Below, piece by piece: positions 1 to 9,739 of a DNA stretch of 64,000 bases. The stretch is from Blastopirellula marina (GTDB lineage: Bacteria; Planctomycetota; Planctomycetia; Pirellulales; Pirellulaceae), in assembly GCF_002967715.1 (NCBI RefSeq), contig NZ_PUIA01000094.1, forward strand, positions 62,001 through 126,000, given 5' to 3'. Within the stretch, counting starts at the first letter, position 1, and every line of letters starts with the position of its first letter. The notes below the pieces were generated by a model, which was given only the letters and a program-made list of their open reading frames with translations, was not told where the DNA came from and made no database searches. A program made the position numbers and the translations under genes.

Positions 1-2
1 TC

Positions 3-2252
3 GACGAAAGCCGCTACTTCGACGTTCAAGCCGAATACGCCAAGGCATCCCCCGACGACATCCTCATCCGGATCACCGTTTTTAATCGAGGGCCCGAAGA
101 TGCCCCCATTCACCTGCTGCCTACGTGGTGGTTCCGCAATACATGGGCCTGGGGCCCAACGCTCGAGAAGCCAGAGGCCAAGCCGTCCCTCTCGGAAATC
201 AGCCCGGATCAATTAAAAGTACGTCACGAAACATTGGGTGAGCATCACATCTTTGTCGACGAAGGCCCCGACGGCGAGACGCCCCCGTGGCTGTTCACCG
301 AAAACGAAACAAACACCTGGCGTTTCGAAGATGGCGAAAGCCGACGTCCTTCCTGCAAAGACGCGTTTCACCTGGCGGTTGTCGATGGTATGGAAGGAGT
401 GGTTAATCCCAAGCCGAAGGGCACGAAGGCCGCGGCGCACTTCCAGTGCATCGTCCCCGCTGGAGAATCGGTGCAGTTTCGATTGAGAATTGCGCCAGCC
501 AGTGATCTTCCTGTGACTCCCTTCGGAGCCGAGTTCGAGGACATCTTTACCCAGCGCATCAAAGAAGCCGATCGTTATGCCAAGTCCCGGGTTTCTCCTG
601 GCTTGACCGAAGACGAACAAACAATCCTTCGCCAGGCAGACGCCGGGTTGTTGTGGACGAAGCAATTCTATCACTACGTCATCCCGCGCTGGCTCGAGAA
701 CAACGGCAATCCCAAGAAAAAGGACGAGAAGCCCATGCCTGGGGAGCCCAGTCCTCGCAACGCCGACTGGGGCCACTTGTACAACAAAAACATCATCTCG
801 ATGCCAGACAAGTGGGAATACCCTTGGTACGCGGCCTGGGACTCCGCGTTCCACCTGATACCGTTCGCCAAGATCGATCCGTTCTTCGCCAAGGACCAGG
901 CGATCTTGTTCCTCCGCGAATGGTACATGCACCCTAATGGTCAGTTACCGGCCTACGAGTGGAATTTCAGCGACGTGAACCCTCCCGTTCATGCCTGGGC
1001 ATGCTGGCGGGTCTACCAGATGACGGCGTCTAACGGCGACCGCGATCGTGTCTTTCTCGAACGCGTTTTCCAAAAGCTGCTGCTGAACTTCACCTGGTGG
1101 GTGAATCGCAAAGATATTCGTGGCAAACACGTCTTCAGCGGCGGTTTTCTAGGGCTTGATAACATCGGGATCTTCGACCGTTCGAAGCCGTTGCCTACCG
1201 GCGGTCACCTCGAACAAGCGGATGGAACAGCCTGGATGGCGTTCTACAGTTCGAGCATGCTTTCGATTGCATTTGAGCTGGCTGACGGCAATCCGGCTTA
1301 CGAAGATATGGCCTCGAAGTTCTTCGAACATTACGTTTCCATTGCCGAAGCCATGAATAGCTTGGATGGCACAGGTTTGTGGGACGAAGAAGATGGCTTC
1401 TACTACGACCACTTGCATCTCGATGGCAAAAGCATCCCCTTAAAGATTCGCTCGATCGTTGGGCTGATCCCCTTGCTAACCGTCGACGTGTTGTTCGAGA
1501 AAACGATCGCCAAACTTCCCGCGTTTCGTAAACGCATGGATTGGTTCCTCAATTTCCGCCCGGAACTGACCAAGTTCATGACCTACATGGAGTGTGAGCC
1601 GGAAGGGGAACACGACGGGCATCGGTTGCTGGCGATTCCGACGAAGGATCGCCTGATGCGAATGCTGCGTTACTTGCTGGATGAAGACGAGTTCCTTTCG
1701 CCATACGGTATTCGCTCGCTATCGAAGTACCACGAGGAACATCCCTTCGAGTACGAACTGCACGGCGAACGTCTGTGCGTGAAGTACCTGCCGGCCGAAT
1801 CAGACAGCGGGCTGTTCGGGGGAAACTCGAATTGGCGCGGACCGATCTGGTTCCCTCTCAATTACTTGATCATCGAAGCACTCGAGCGTTATCACCAGTT
1901 CTACGGCAAGTCACTGCGTGTAGAATGTCCGGCCCGTAGCGGCAAATACATGGACTTGCAGCAAGTTGCCGACGAGATCCGTAAACGGCTCTCGAAATTG
2001 TTCCTGGCCGACTCCGAAGGGGATCGTCCCAGCTATGCTCGCACCGAAGTACTGCTGAACGATCCGAACTGGCGTGACCTGGTGCTCTTCTACGAGTACT
2101 TCGACGCCGAAACAGGCAAGGGCCTCGGTGCGAGCCATCAGACAGGCTGGACTGCCCTGATCTCGCCAATCCTCGGCACGCTCGCTGCAAGGCGAAACGA
2201 AAAACAAGCTGCCGCGGCAAGCCAGCCGAAAAAACTAAGCAAGCAAACCTGA
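3..2252 (+). CDS. MGH1-like (GH63-related) glycoside hydrolase, 5' end outside window
   Basis: The reading frame is open from the first bases of the window, so the gene is truncated at its 5' end and roughly 750 C-terminal residues are visible. The protein resembles the (alpha/alpha)6-barrel MGH1-like glycoside hydrolases related to GH63 glucosidases. Supporting segments are [10 protein letters not shown] and a QLPAYEWNF stretch in the first half, DGTAWMAFY in the middle, and [15 protein letters not shown] near the end, where acidic and aromatic residues of the barrel usually lie. A likely role is hydrolysis of an alpha-linked di- or oligosaccharide such as a glucosylglycerate-type solute; the substrate cannot be read from sequence. 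No signal peptide can be judged because the N-terminus is missing. A strong intrinsic terminator follows the stop codon by about 45 bases. Confidence 0.8.
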   Translation, partial: DESRYFDVQAEYAKASPDDILIRITVFNRGPEDAPIHLLPTWWFRNTWAWGPTLEKPEAKPSLSEISPDQLKVRHETLGEHHIFVDEGPDGETPPWLFTENETNTWRFEDGESRRPSCKDAFHLAVVDGMEGVVNPKPKGTKAAAHFQCIVPAGESVQFRLRIAPASDLPVTPFGAEFEDIFTQRIKEADRYAKSRVSPGLTEDEQTILRQADAGLLWTKQFYHYVIPRWLENNGNPKKKDEKPMPGEPSPRNADWGHLYNKNIISMPDKWEYPWYAAWDSAFHLIPFAKIDPFFAKDQAILFLREWYMHPNGQLPAYEWNFSDVNPPVHAWACWRVYQMTASNGDRDRVFLERVFQKLLLNFTWWVNRKDIRGKHVFSGGFLGLDNIGIFDRSKPLPTGGHLEQADGTAWMAFYSSSMLSIAFELADGNPAYEDMASKFFEHYVSIAEAMNSLDGTGLWDEEDGFYYDHLHLDGKSIPLKIRSIVGLIPLLTVDVLFEKTIAKLPAFRKRMDWFLNFRPELTKFMTYMECEPEGEHDGHRLLAIPTKDRLMRMLRYLLDEDEFLSPYGIRSLSKYHEEHPFEYELHGERLCVKYLPAESDSGLFGGNSNWRGPIWFPLNYLIIEALERYHQFYGKSLRVECPARSGKYMDLQQVADEIRKRLSKLFLADSEGDRPSYARTEVLLNDPNWRDLVLFYEYFDAETGKGLGASHQTGWTALISPILGTLAARRNEKQAAAASQPKKLSKQT

Positions 2253-2298
2253 GCCCCAACTGCGAGGCAAAAGCTCTCAGACAATCTTGGACAGCCAT

Positions 2299-2342
2299 AA
2301 ACCAGTTCTGCTAAAACAATGTTCGAGCAGAACTGGTTTTTT
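2299..2342 (+). terminator. Intrinsic terminator after the glycosidase gene
   Basis: A perfect 14-bp inverted repeat (AAACCAGTTCTGCT at 2299-2312, complement at 2326-2339) with a 13-base loop runs into a short T tract. It lies between the glycosidase stop and the next gene, and it argues that the next coding sequence starts at 2371 rather than at a TTG upstream of the hairpin. Confidence 0.85.
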
Positions 2343-2370
2343 CGTCGACAACTTGAATCTGAGTCGCATT

Positions 2371-4326
2371 ATGAAGAAGATTCTGGGCTTTCTTTTCTCG
2401 TTATGGCTAACCTCGACGTGCCTGTCCAATCCATTGCCACAGGGCTTGACGCAACCACAGTCTGAATCTTTTCCCCAGTTGTATCAGTTCACAGACACCT
2501 GCAACGTCTATGTTCTGAAGCACGAGACCGACGCCTTGCTGTTTAACGTAGGCGACGGCCAGGTGTTCGAGGTGTTGCCCAAGATCGGCATCGAGCGTAT
2601 CGACAAGGTACTTCTCAACAACCATCACCGAGAGAACCTACAAGGCTTAGCCCACGTTCTGCCAAACATACCAAAGGTTGCCGCGTCCAAGACTGAAGCT
2701 GAAATACTGGCGGCCCCCACCAGCTATCGTAAATGGTATCCGAATCTGGGTGACCAGTATTCCGTCTACGGGGCCAGCTATGCTCGCCCGCCACAAAAGC
2801 CGATACCTGTTGACCACCCACTGGAAGACAATGCGGAGTTCACCTGGAACGGTTATCGTATTCGGTGCCTTCAAACGCCTGGGCACTCTCCCGGCGAAAT
2901 GACCTATCTGGTCTCGAAGGATGGCAAGGAGGTCGCTTTCACCGGCGGCCTCATGCATGACGGATCGCGTTTTACCAACTGGTTCGACTCAGAGTGGGAT
3001 TACGGTTTCGCGAAAGGAATTGACGCTCTCGCGACATCCGTCGATCGACTTGTTGCCGAAGAGATCGACGTCATGCTTCCCGTCCAGGGGCCTGTCATTC
3101 AAGACGCCAGATCTCAGCTGAAGACCTATCGAGAGCGACTCGACAAGTTTCGGGCAGCCTATATCCGCGGCTATCCTGTCTTCGACAAAGATCCAGACAA
3201 ACGCGATCGTATTTCCACGGAAACAGAAATCCCTCATCTAAGGCAAGTCACGCCGCATCTCTACAAATTGAGCAATGAGTTCCAGGGGCGAAACTTCTAC
3301 ATTATTGTTTCCGATAACGGCCACGGGCTGATCCTCGACTGCGGACTTTTCCCCGCGAAAATCCTTGAAGAGATCATCCTCGGGCTTCGCCAACATAAGG
3401 GGCTGAAGCAAATCGACGCATTTTGGATATCCCATATGCATGGCGATCACTTCCTGCACGGACCACTGCTGCGGGAAAAATACGGGGCCAAATCCTGGAC
3501 GCTCGACAAGATCGTCGACCGCTGCGAGAACCCGCGAAAGTACGACTACGCGGCCTTGGTATCTGCCTACGGTGATGGTTTCGACGGAATGCCTATCGAC
3601 AAAGGCTTTGCCGACGGTGAAGTCATCGATTGGGAAGGCTACAAGATACAAGTCGACTGGTTGCCGGGGCAAACTGAGTTTGGCTGCTGCCTATGGCTGG
3701 ACATCGACGGCAAACGAATCGCGTTTACCGGTGACAATCTATTTGGCGACCCACGTGACGAAAGCCAAACCGCTCACGACTGTGTCGTTGCGCGCAACAG
3801 CGCGATTCTCGAAGAGGGGCATATCCTTGGTAGCAAGTACCTGCTCGATTTGAATCCCGATTTCGTCATGGCTGCCCATTCCTACGTCTTGCCCCAACCG
3901 AAGGGGATTCTCCAGCGGTATCACAACTGGTCGAAGGAGATGGCCTCGCTCTACCAGGAGATGCTGCCGGAAAGAAATTACGAGTATCTCTTCGATCCTT
4001 ACTGGGTTTCGGCCTACCCCTACCGTGTAAACCTGAATGATGGCAGCCCGCAAAAGGTCAGGATCACGGTGCGTAACTTCCGCGATCACCCGCAGAAACA
4101 CCACGTGAAACTCGTTCTACCCGAGGGCGTCACCGCTGATCCAACCACGTTAACAGGAACTGTCGCGGCAAACAGCCGGCAATCATACGATGTGCTGCTT
4201 TCCACCAACCTGGATGAAGCCAAATCCGAAACCCTTTCCATCATCCCCTTGGATATCGAACTCGACGGAAAACACTACGGTCAGTGGTTCGATATCCTCA
4301 TCGGTTGGCAGCCACCGCCGAAATAA
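2371..4326 (+). CDS. Secreted protein with two metallo-beta-lactamase-fold domains
   Basis: The protein has 651 residues from the ATG at 2371, which begins a clear signal peptide ([19 protein letters not shown]). An in-frame TTG at 2287 precedes the upstream terminator and is rejected. Two tandem metallo-hydrolase domains are visible. The first (about residues 40-260) has TPGHSPGEM and FTGG motifs, but its metal motif is degenerate (HHREN). The second (about 280-550) has an intact HMHGDH motif starting at residue 355, FTGDNLFGD, and a late AAHSYVL histidine segment. The C-terminal ~90 residues look like a beta-sandwich. Likely a periplasmic hydrolase with one active and one structural or inactive domain. 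The substrate is unknown. Confidence 0.8.
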   Translation: MKKILGFLFSLWLTSTCLSNPLPQGLTQPQSESFPQLYQFTDTCNVYVLKHETDALLFNVGDGQVFEVLPKIGIERIDKVLLNNHHRENLQGLAHVLPNIPKVAASKTEAEILAAPTSYRKWYPNLGDQYSVYGASYARPPQKPIPVDHPLEDNAEFTWNGYRIRCLQTPGHSPGEMTYLVSKDGKEVAFTGGLMHDGSRFTNWFDSEWDYGFAKGIDALATSVDRLVAEEIDVMLPVQGPVIQDARSQLKTYRERLDKFRAAYIRGYPVFDKDPDKRDRISTETEIPHLRQVTPHLYKLSNEFQGRNFYIIVSDNGHGLILDCGLFPAKILEEIILGLRQHKGLKQIDAFWISHMHGDHFLHGPLLREKYGAKSWTLDKIVDRCENPRKYDYAALVSAYGDGFDGMPIDKGFADGEVIDWEGYKIQVDWLPGQTEFGCCLWLDIDGKRIAFTGDNLFGDPRDESQTAHDCVVARNSAILEEGHILGSKYLLDLNPDFVMAAHSYVLPQPKGILQRYHNWSKEMASLYQEMLPERNYEYLFDPYWVSAYPYRVNLNDGSPQKVRITVRNFRDHPQKHHVKLVLPEGVTADPTTLTGTVAANSRQSYDVLLSTNLDEAKSETLSIIPLDIELDGKHYGQWFDILIGWQPPPK

Positions 4327-4420
4327 TCATCACGCTGAAAGCACGATCACCACACTCCAAGAAACTGCCATTCCTGTAGATACGGGAACCAACTATGGCA
4401 CACATTAGGTACCGCGCAAC

Positions 4421-4454
4421 AAAAATCCGCCCTGGCAATCACCAGACCGGATTT
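4421..4454 (-). terminator. Intrinsic terminator of the tRNA gene
   Basis: Read on the minus strand, AAATCCG and CTGG arms pair with CCAG and CGGATTT and the hairpin is followed by TTTTTG. It lies about 35 bases beyond the 3' end of the minus-strand tRNA. On the plus strand there is no T tract, so it does not look like a terminator for the gene ending at 4326. Confidence 0.6.
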
Positions 4455-4487
4455 AATGTAAGACCATGCTATCAAACAGCTTAGAAG

Positions 4488-4561
4488 TAGCGGCAGAGGG
4501 ACTCGAACCCCCGACACGCGGATTATGATTCCGCTGCTCTAACCAACTGAGCTATGCCGCC
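4488..4561 (-). tRNA. tRNA with CAT anticodon (tRNA-Met elongator, or tRNA-Ile2)
   Basis: A complete 74-nt cloverleaf reads on the minus strand. There is a 7-bp acceptor stem with a G1-U72 wobble, a D arm GCTC/GAGC, an anticodon stem GCGGA/TCCGC enclosing the loop ATCATAA (anticodon CAT), a GTGTC variable region and a T arm GGGGG-TTCGAGT-CCCTC. The discriminator is A73 and CCA is not encoded. The acceptor and anticodon stems do not look like an initiator. CAT could be elongator Met or, if lysidine-modified, Ile2; the sequence alone does not decide this. Confidence 0.95.
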
Positions 4562-4819
4562 ATTGAGACTCTAGACATTAAGATCTCCCGTAAGGTTCGT
4601 CAACGGGGGAAGCCTCCCCTCTTCGGTAAACTTCGTGCGGAAAAGGCGGATCATTGGTATAGATGGAAAAGATCGACCTTTTGGCCCAGCCGGGCCGTCG
4701 ATTTGGGGGAATTGTTTTCGTAAGTGACTCGGCGTGTTCCCTTCTCGGGGACACACTCGTAATAATGGTATGTTTCCTGCCACACTTATCCTGAAATCCA
4801 ATCTCTTCCCCCATTATCC

Positions 4820-7345
4820 ATGGCATCACGCAAGCAAAAACGCAAGCAATCGTCCGCTAAGTCCCAGACCATCCCTCGTTGGGTCCTGCTGGCCGGTGGA
4901 AGTTTGATCTTCATTCTCTTGGCTGTCTCGCTGGTTACGGCCGACTGGTATTATGCGATGCCGTCGGACACGAAGCTGACCTACGTGGGCCGTAACTCGT
5001 GTATTGAATGTCATCAGTCCGAGCACGCCAAATGGGAAGGCTCGTACCACGACCTGGCGATGGACCTGGCCACCGAAGAAACCGTGCTGGGCGATTTCGA
5101 AGGGCAAGAAATCGAACACTACGGTATCACGTCGAAGATGTTCCGACGCGATGGCAAGTACATGATTAATACCGAAGGCCCTGACGGCCAGATGCAAGAT
5201 TTCGAGATCAAGTACGTCTTCGGCGTGAGTCCTCTACAACAGTACATGGTCGAGATCGATCCCCCGACGCCTGGCTCGGCCGAGGGCTCCATCGGGCGCG
5301 TGCAGGTTCTACGTGTCTCATGGGATACCGAAAAGAAAAAGTGGTTCTACCTTTCACCGCCGGACGTGCACGAGAAACTAGAAGTCGACGATCCGCTGCA
5401 TTGGACCGGACGCACGCAGAACTGGAATCACTACTGTGCCGACTGCCATTCAACCAATCTGCAGAAGAATCACGACCTGGCAACCGACACATTCCACACT
5501 ACGTTCTCCGAGATTGACGTCAGTTGTGAAACGTGCCACGGGCCAGGCAGCGCGCACGTAAAATTGGCCAAGGCCACCAGCTTGTTCTGGGATCGCAACT
5601 TAGGGTATGGGCTCAAGATGCTGAAGGGGGATTCGACCGAGGCTCAGCTCAACCAGGTCGAAACCTGCGGAACGTGCCACTCGCGCCGCCAAGTGATCTG
5701 CCCTGATTACCAGATGGGGAACAACTACTACGACCAGTTCAGCAACGAACTGATTTCGGAACATACCTACTACTGCGACGGCCAGATCATGGACGAAGAC
5801 TACGTCTATGGCTCGTTCCTGCAGAGCAAGATGTTCCACAAAGGGATCCGCTGCACCGACTGCCACGACCCGCACTCGACCAAAATCAAATTTGAAGGGA
5901 ATTTGCTGTGCACATCATGCCATCAGCATCCCGCCGGCAAGTACGACACGCCTGCCCACCACTTCCACAAGACGGGCTCGACGGGGGCTTCCTGTGTCGA
6001 GTGCCATATGCCGGAAACAACCTACATGGAAGTCGATCCACGGCGCGACCATAGCATCCGCATTCCCCGTCCCGACCTTTCGGTCAACCTAGGGACTCCC
6101 AACGCCTGCACCAAGTGCCATCTCGATAAGGCCGAACTTCCCACGGAAGAACATCCCGAGGCCAAACGTTACGATCAATGGATGGCCCTGGCCCGCGGTG
6201 GCGATGAAAAGGTTCGCGAGGCCTTAGCCAAGGTCGATAAGTGGGCACTCGATGCAGTCGACCAATGGTACGGTCCAACGTCGAAGATTCCCAAGGGAGA
6301 GCACTTCGCGTACACGCTCAAAAAGGCTTGGGACAATAATCCCAATGCCGGCAAAGACCTCATCGAATTGGTTCGCGATACGCAGCAGCCAGGCATCGTC
6401 CGGGCCAGCGGCATGATGTATCTGGCCAATTACTTGAACGAGGACGGCGTCCGCACCGCGCTGCGGTACCTATCCGACAGCGATCCCCAAGTGCGTATCG
6501 CCGCGATCGAAACCCTACGCGATCTCCCCCCCGTTACGCCTGATGTTCAAGGCCAGGTGCTCGATGCATTGCTGACGCGTCTAACCGACGAAGATCGTGC
6601 CGTGCGAACCGAAGCGGCCTGGTCGCTGGCCAACCAGGATGGCGAAGCCCTTCGCCTGCGAGGCAAGAGCGAAGCCTTCCAAAAGGCGTTGAACGAAGCG
6701 ATCGTCCAGCTCGAGCGCGATAGCGATCAGCCATCGGCGCATCTTTCCATGGGTGTTCTGTACGAACGCATGGGGGATGTTGCCAAGGCCGAGAAGGCAT
6801 ACCGCACCGCCATCCGGATCGGACCCAACTTCACCGGGCCACGATCTAATCTGATTAGTTTGCTGCAAGATCGACAAGACAGGGAAGAGCAGCAAATGCG
6901 TCAACTTGTTGTTCAAGGGAATCGACCGGCAGCGGAACAAATGACAACAGGGCTGGCAGAGCGAGCGGTCGAGATCGCCCGTTTCCGACTGGAAGAACTC
7001 GACAACTTGAAGCGCGACGTCAGCCAGCAACCGAACTTCGCCCCGCTGCAATATCAATTCGGTTCGGCCCTTTACTTAGCCGCGCGAAATACGACACCAG
7101 ACAGTGCTGGTCCGTTCTACGACGAAGCGTTCGCTGCCTACAAGCGGGCCAAAGAACTAGAGCCTAACAGCGTGCAGTATGCTTACATGTACGCTCTGAT
7201 TGCCCAGTACCTCGAGCGTTGGGAGGAAGCCGATCAGGCAATCGCCGACCTGTTGGAGATCGACCCGAACAACCCTGATTTCCGCGGCCTGAAAGAGCAA
7301 ATCAATGCTCGCTATTCACCGCGCCAGGCACAACAGCGGCAGTAG
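4820..7345 (+). CDS. Membrane-anchored octaheme cytochrome c with HEAT and TPR repeats
   Basis: The 841-residue protein starts with a Lys/Arg/Ser-rich cytoplasmic end, then one hydrophobic segment (about 21-42) that would place the rest in the periplasm. Eight CXXCH heme-attachment motifs follow between about residues 61 and 435: CIECH, CADCH, CETCH, CGTCH, CTDCH, CTSCH, CVECH and CTKCH. This matches the cytochrome c-554-like multiheme family. Downstream are HEAT-like repeats (DPQVRIAAIETLRDL and DEDRAVRTEAAWSLAN) and then TPR-like repeats (SAHLSMGVLYERMGDVAKAEKAYRTA). A role in extracytoplasmic electron transfer is likely; the partner is unknown. The repeats suggest docking to other proteins. 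The 3' end overlaps the next possible small gene by 41 bases. Confidence 0.88.
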   Translation: MASRKQKRKQSSAKSQTIPRWVLLAGGSLIFILLAVSLVTADWYYAMPSDTKLTYVGRNSCIECHQSEHAKWEGSYHDLAMDLATEETVLGDFEGQEIEHYGITSKMFRRDGKYMINTEGPDGQMQDFEIKYVFGVSPLQQYMVEIDPPTPGSAEGSIGRVQVLRVSWDTEKKKWFYLSPPDVHEKLEVDDPLHWTGRTQNWNHYCADCHSTNLQKNHDLATDTFHTTFSEIDVSCETCHGPGSAHVKLAKATSLFWDRNLGYGLKMLKGDSTEAQLNQVETCGTCHSRRQVICPDYQMGNNYYDQFSNELISEHTYYCDGQIMDEDYVYGSFLQSKMFHKGIRCTDCHDPHSTKIKFEGNLLCTSCHQHPAGKYDTPAHHFHKTGSTGASCVECHMPETTYMEVDPRRDHSIRIPRPDLSVNLGTPNACTKCHLDKAELPTEEHPEAKRYDQWMALARGGDEKVREALAKVDKWALDAVDQWYGPTSKIPKGEHFAYTLKKAWDNNPNAGKDLIELVRDTQQPGIVRASGMMYLANYLNEDGVRTALRYLSDSDPQVRIAAIETLRDLPPVTPDVQGQVLDALLTRLTDEDRAVRTEAAWSLANQDGEALRLRGKSEAFQKALNEAIVQLERDSDQPSAHLSMGVLYERMGDVAKAEKAYRTAIRIGPNFTGPRSNLISLLQDRQDREEQQMRQLVVQGNRPAAEQMTTGLAERAVEIARFRLEELDNLKRDVSQQPNFAPLQYQFGSALYLAARNTTPDSAGPFYDEAFAAYKRAKELEPNSVQYAYMYALIAQYLERWEEADQAIADLLEIDPNNPDFRGLKEQINARYSPRQAQQRQ

Positions 7346-7352
7346 ACATTTC

Positions 7353-7712
7353 GTGATTACACCAGTAACAATCGTCTGTGCGATTTCCGTTACCCTGATC
7401 GCGAGTCTATTTTCATCCCGCAAACTTGATACGGCCTTGCATGGTTTGTCGGCGTTCGCAGGCGCGTACGTTATGGCTCCCTCCATCACGGTTAGTCCTC
7501 CGTTGTATTTCAGAGACTATGATGCAGCCGCTTTCCTCGACTATGATTTAGCAATCGTCTGTGGAATGTTGGGTGGACTGACTGTTTCCCTTCTGATTCG
7601 TGCTCTACACGAAAAAGTCCACAACGTATGTATGATCCTTGCAAGTTTCTTGACTAGCGGGATTATCTGCTTGCTCTACTTTGTTGTTTACGATCTCAGT
7701 TATTCTCTTTAA
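7353..7712 (+). CDS. Small hydrophobic membrane protein, function unknown
   Basis: A short frame of about 119 residues begins at a GTG at 7353; the open frame extends back to 7305, overlapping the cytochrome gene. It has three or four hydrophobic stretches (TIVCAISVTLIASLF, GLSAFAGAYVMA, DLAIVCGMLGGLTVSLLI, MILASFLTSGIICLLYFVV), so an integral membrane protein is plausible. I recognise no family. Base composition is visibly more AT-rich than the neighbours, with many TTT, TTG and TAT codons, which may indicate recent acquisition or weak selection. No convincing ribosome binding site is seen. It ends 4 bases inside the convergent DinB gene. Confidence 0.5.
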   Translation: MITPVTIVCAISVTLIASLFSSRKLDTALHGLSAFAGAYVMAPSITVSPPLYFRDYDAAAFLDYDLAIVCGMLGGLTVSLLIRALHEKVHNVCMILASFLTSGIICLLYFVVYDLSYSL

Positions 7713-8215
7713 ACCATCCCTGAACTGCCGAGACGTCGCTGCAGGATCTCCAAATGATGCCGCACGTGCCCGACGCAGCAGCGGCCTAGATTTCGTACGC
7801 TCCACTGGTAGCCACTGGCCGTCCCTTCGCGGTCGAACGCCTCGGCTGGGAGCGTGCGAAATAGTTCGATGGTCGCTTGCCGCACCAGCGTCAGCTCGCG
7901 CAGCAGATCTTCGTAGGTCCGATCCTTAAAGTTCGCCGTCAGCATGTAGGCATCTTGATCAAACCCTGGCAGCGGCGTGGTGTCTCCCCGCGCGAATCGC
8001 AGGGCTCGATACGCGAACACGCGTTCAGTGTCGCTCATATGCCCGACGACTTCTTTGATGGTCCACTGATAAGGGGGATGCACGATCACTGACTGGTCTT
8101 CTGACACCAGCTGAAATTTGGGGAGTTCCTGCTCCAGCTGAATCTGAAGTGCTGTTGCACAGTCCTCCTCAGAAGCCAAATCCAGGTAACGCTGAAAGGG
8201 TGCAGGATCAGTCAT
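7709..8215 (-). CDS. DinB-family metal-dependent protein
   Basis: The 168-residue protein has the DinB/YfiT-like four-helix bundle pattern: PPYQWTIKEVVGHMSDTERVF early, with His59, and VGHVRHHLEIL near the end, with His150, His153 and His154. These supply the usual divalent-metal triad. Members are thiol-linked transferases or simple metalloproteins and the substrate here is unknown. The gene converges on the small membrane protein gene and is the first of three DinB paralogues in the window. Confidence 0.85.
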   Translation of the reverse strand: MTDPAPFQRYLDLASEEDCATALQIQLEQELPKFQLVSEDQSVIVHPPYQWTIKEVVGHMSDTERVFAYRALRFARGDTTPLPGFDQDAYMLTANFKDRTYEDLLRELTLVRQATIELFRTLPAEAFDREGTASGYQWSVRNLGRCCVGHVRHHLEILQRRLGSSGMV

Positions 8216-8417
8216 AATTACTCTGAGAAGTAGAAGTTACTTTAATTCCAAGCCGCCCTAACCAGGACAATTTTTCAGCGTACAAAGTTCATTAACGGAA
8301 TTGAACTTCATGCTTTCGCCCCGATTCCTCTAAGGGGGCCATTATGGTAAATTACCCTGCTTTAACGCATAAACGCGTCCAAACACTAACCCTACTATCC
8401 TGAAGAGTCGGCTCCTT

Positions 8418-9521
8418 ATGAAGGCGATTGCGGTTAAACCCGGGACCCCGAACAGCGTTCATCTTCGTGATATCCCTGAACCTTCCCTCGCTCAGTTTCC
8501 CAACGGCAAGGGCGTACTGGTGAAGGTGCTCAAAGTTGGGGTCGATGCGACCGACAAGGAAATCAACGAAGCCCTGTACGGCAACGCCCCTCCAGGGGAC
8601 GACTTCATGGTCATCGGCCACGAGTCGTTCGGCATCGTCGAAGCGGTCGGCGAGAACGTCACACGCTTCAAGCCAGGCGACTACGTCACCGCCACGGTTC
8701 GTCGTCCGGGTGGTTCGATCTACGACAAGATCGGCACCTACGACATGACCAGCGAGGAAACCTACTACGAACGCGGCATCAACCTGCTGCACGGTTACCT
8801 CACCGAGAAGTTTGTCGACGAAGAAGACTACATCATTCGCGTCCCGCAAGGCCTGACTCACCTGCACGTCCTGATGGAGCCCATGAGTTGTGCCGCCAAG
8901 GCCGTGCATCAGGCCTACGAAGTGCAGCGTCGCATGAAGGTCTGGAGCCCTAAGGTCGCCTGGGTGATGGGTGCCGGCCAGATCGGCTTGCTCACGACCC
9001 TTTGCCTGCGTCTGCGTGGTCTGCAGGTCAGCACGATCGCGCGTTCCCCTGGCCCGCATCTCAAGCAAGAGATCACCGAGGGAATGGAAGCCAGTTACGT
9101 GAGCACCAAGAACATCGACTTGGACGAACTGGTCAAGCAGACCGGCCGGCCTGACATCATCGTCGACGCCACCGGTAGCAGCGTGATCGCTTTCGAGAGC
9201 ATGAAGTACCTGGGGCTGAACGGTGTGTTGGTCTTCACCAGCGTCACCGGAGACAGCGATAAGCACGAACTGCCGACCTCGAAGATCAACCTGGAATGGG
9301 TTTTGGGTAACAAGCTGCTCTTGGGTAGCGTGAACGCCAACCGCGATCACTTCGAGATGGGCATCAAAGATCTGGCCCTGGGCGAAATGATGTACCCAGG
9401 CGTTTTGGAAAAGATCCTGACCAACCCAATCGACGGTTTGGACAACTATGCCGAAATGATGCGACTACTGGTCGAAGACAATTCGGCGCTGAAGGTATTT
9501 GTGAACGTCGCTTCCGAGTAA
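8418..9521 (+). CDS. Glucose 1-dehydrogenase-like MDR, haloarchaeal type
   Basis: The 367-residue medium-chain dehydrogenase has the glucose-dehydrogenase subfamily layout. The catalytic zinc site would use Asp43 (VGVDATD, in place of the usual Cys), His68-Glu69 (GHES) and Glu154 (MEPMS). The Rossmann motif GAGQIGLL and the DATGSS segment follow. The region that normally carries four structural-zinc cysteines instead reads [17 protein letters not shown], without cysteines. The Asp ligand, the [13 protein letters not shown] segment and a late [10 protein letters not shown] resemble Haloferax glucose dehydrogenase as I recall it. It probably oxidises glucose or a related sugar with NAD(P)+. It stands alone, with about 200 bases on each side. 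Confidence 0.8.
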   Translation: MKAIAVKPGTPNSVHLRDIPEPSLAQFPNGKGVLVKVLKVGVDATDKEINEALYGNAPPGDDFMVIGHESFGIVEAVGENVTRFKPGDYVTATVRRPGGSIYDKIGTYDMTSEETYYERGINLLHGYLTEKFVDEEDYIIRVPQGLTHLHVLMEPMSCAAKAVHQAYEVQRRMKVWSPKVAWVMGAGQIGLLTTLCLRLRGLQVSTIARSPGPHLKQEITEGMEASYVSTKNIDLDELVKQTGRPDIIVDATGSSVIAFESMKYLGLNGVLVFTSVTGDSDKHELPTSKINLEWVLGNKLLLGSVNANRDHFEMGIKDLALGEMMYPGVLEKILTNPIDGLDNYAEMMRLLVEDNSALKVFVNVASE

Positions 9522-9739
9522 CCATCGATCTAATAATTGATAATGGGCCCGCGATGGGGTCCGGAAGGCCAGCGGGCGATGCCTTGGACACGCCCGCAAT
9601 CACTTTCGGACATTCAAGCGGGCCTTACGTTTGCGCATCTGCATTTCGCAAGCTGCCCGATCTGCTAGAATGATGGTTCCGGAAAGGAATCCCCAATAAT
9701 CCCTCCCCTGCCCTTCTTACTTATCCAGGACAACCCGAT

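Noticed and set aside
2287-2370. Earlier TTG start for the metallo-hydrolase gene
   Set aside because: It would place the coding sequence across the intrinsic terminator at 2299-2342 and bury the signal peptide that starts at 2371.
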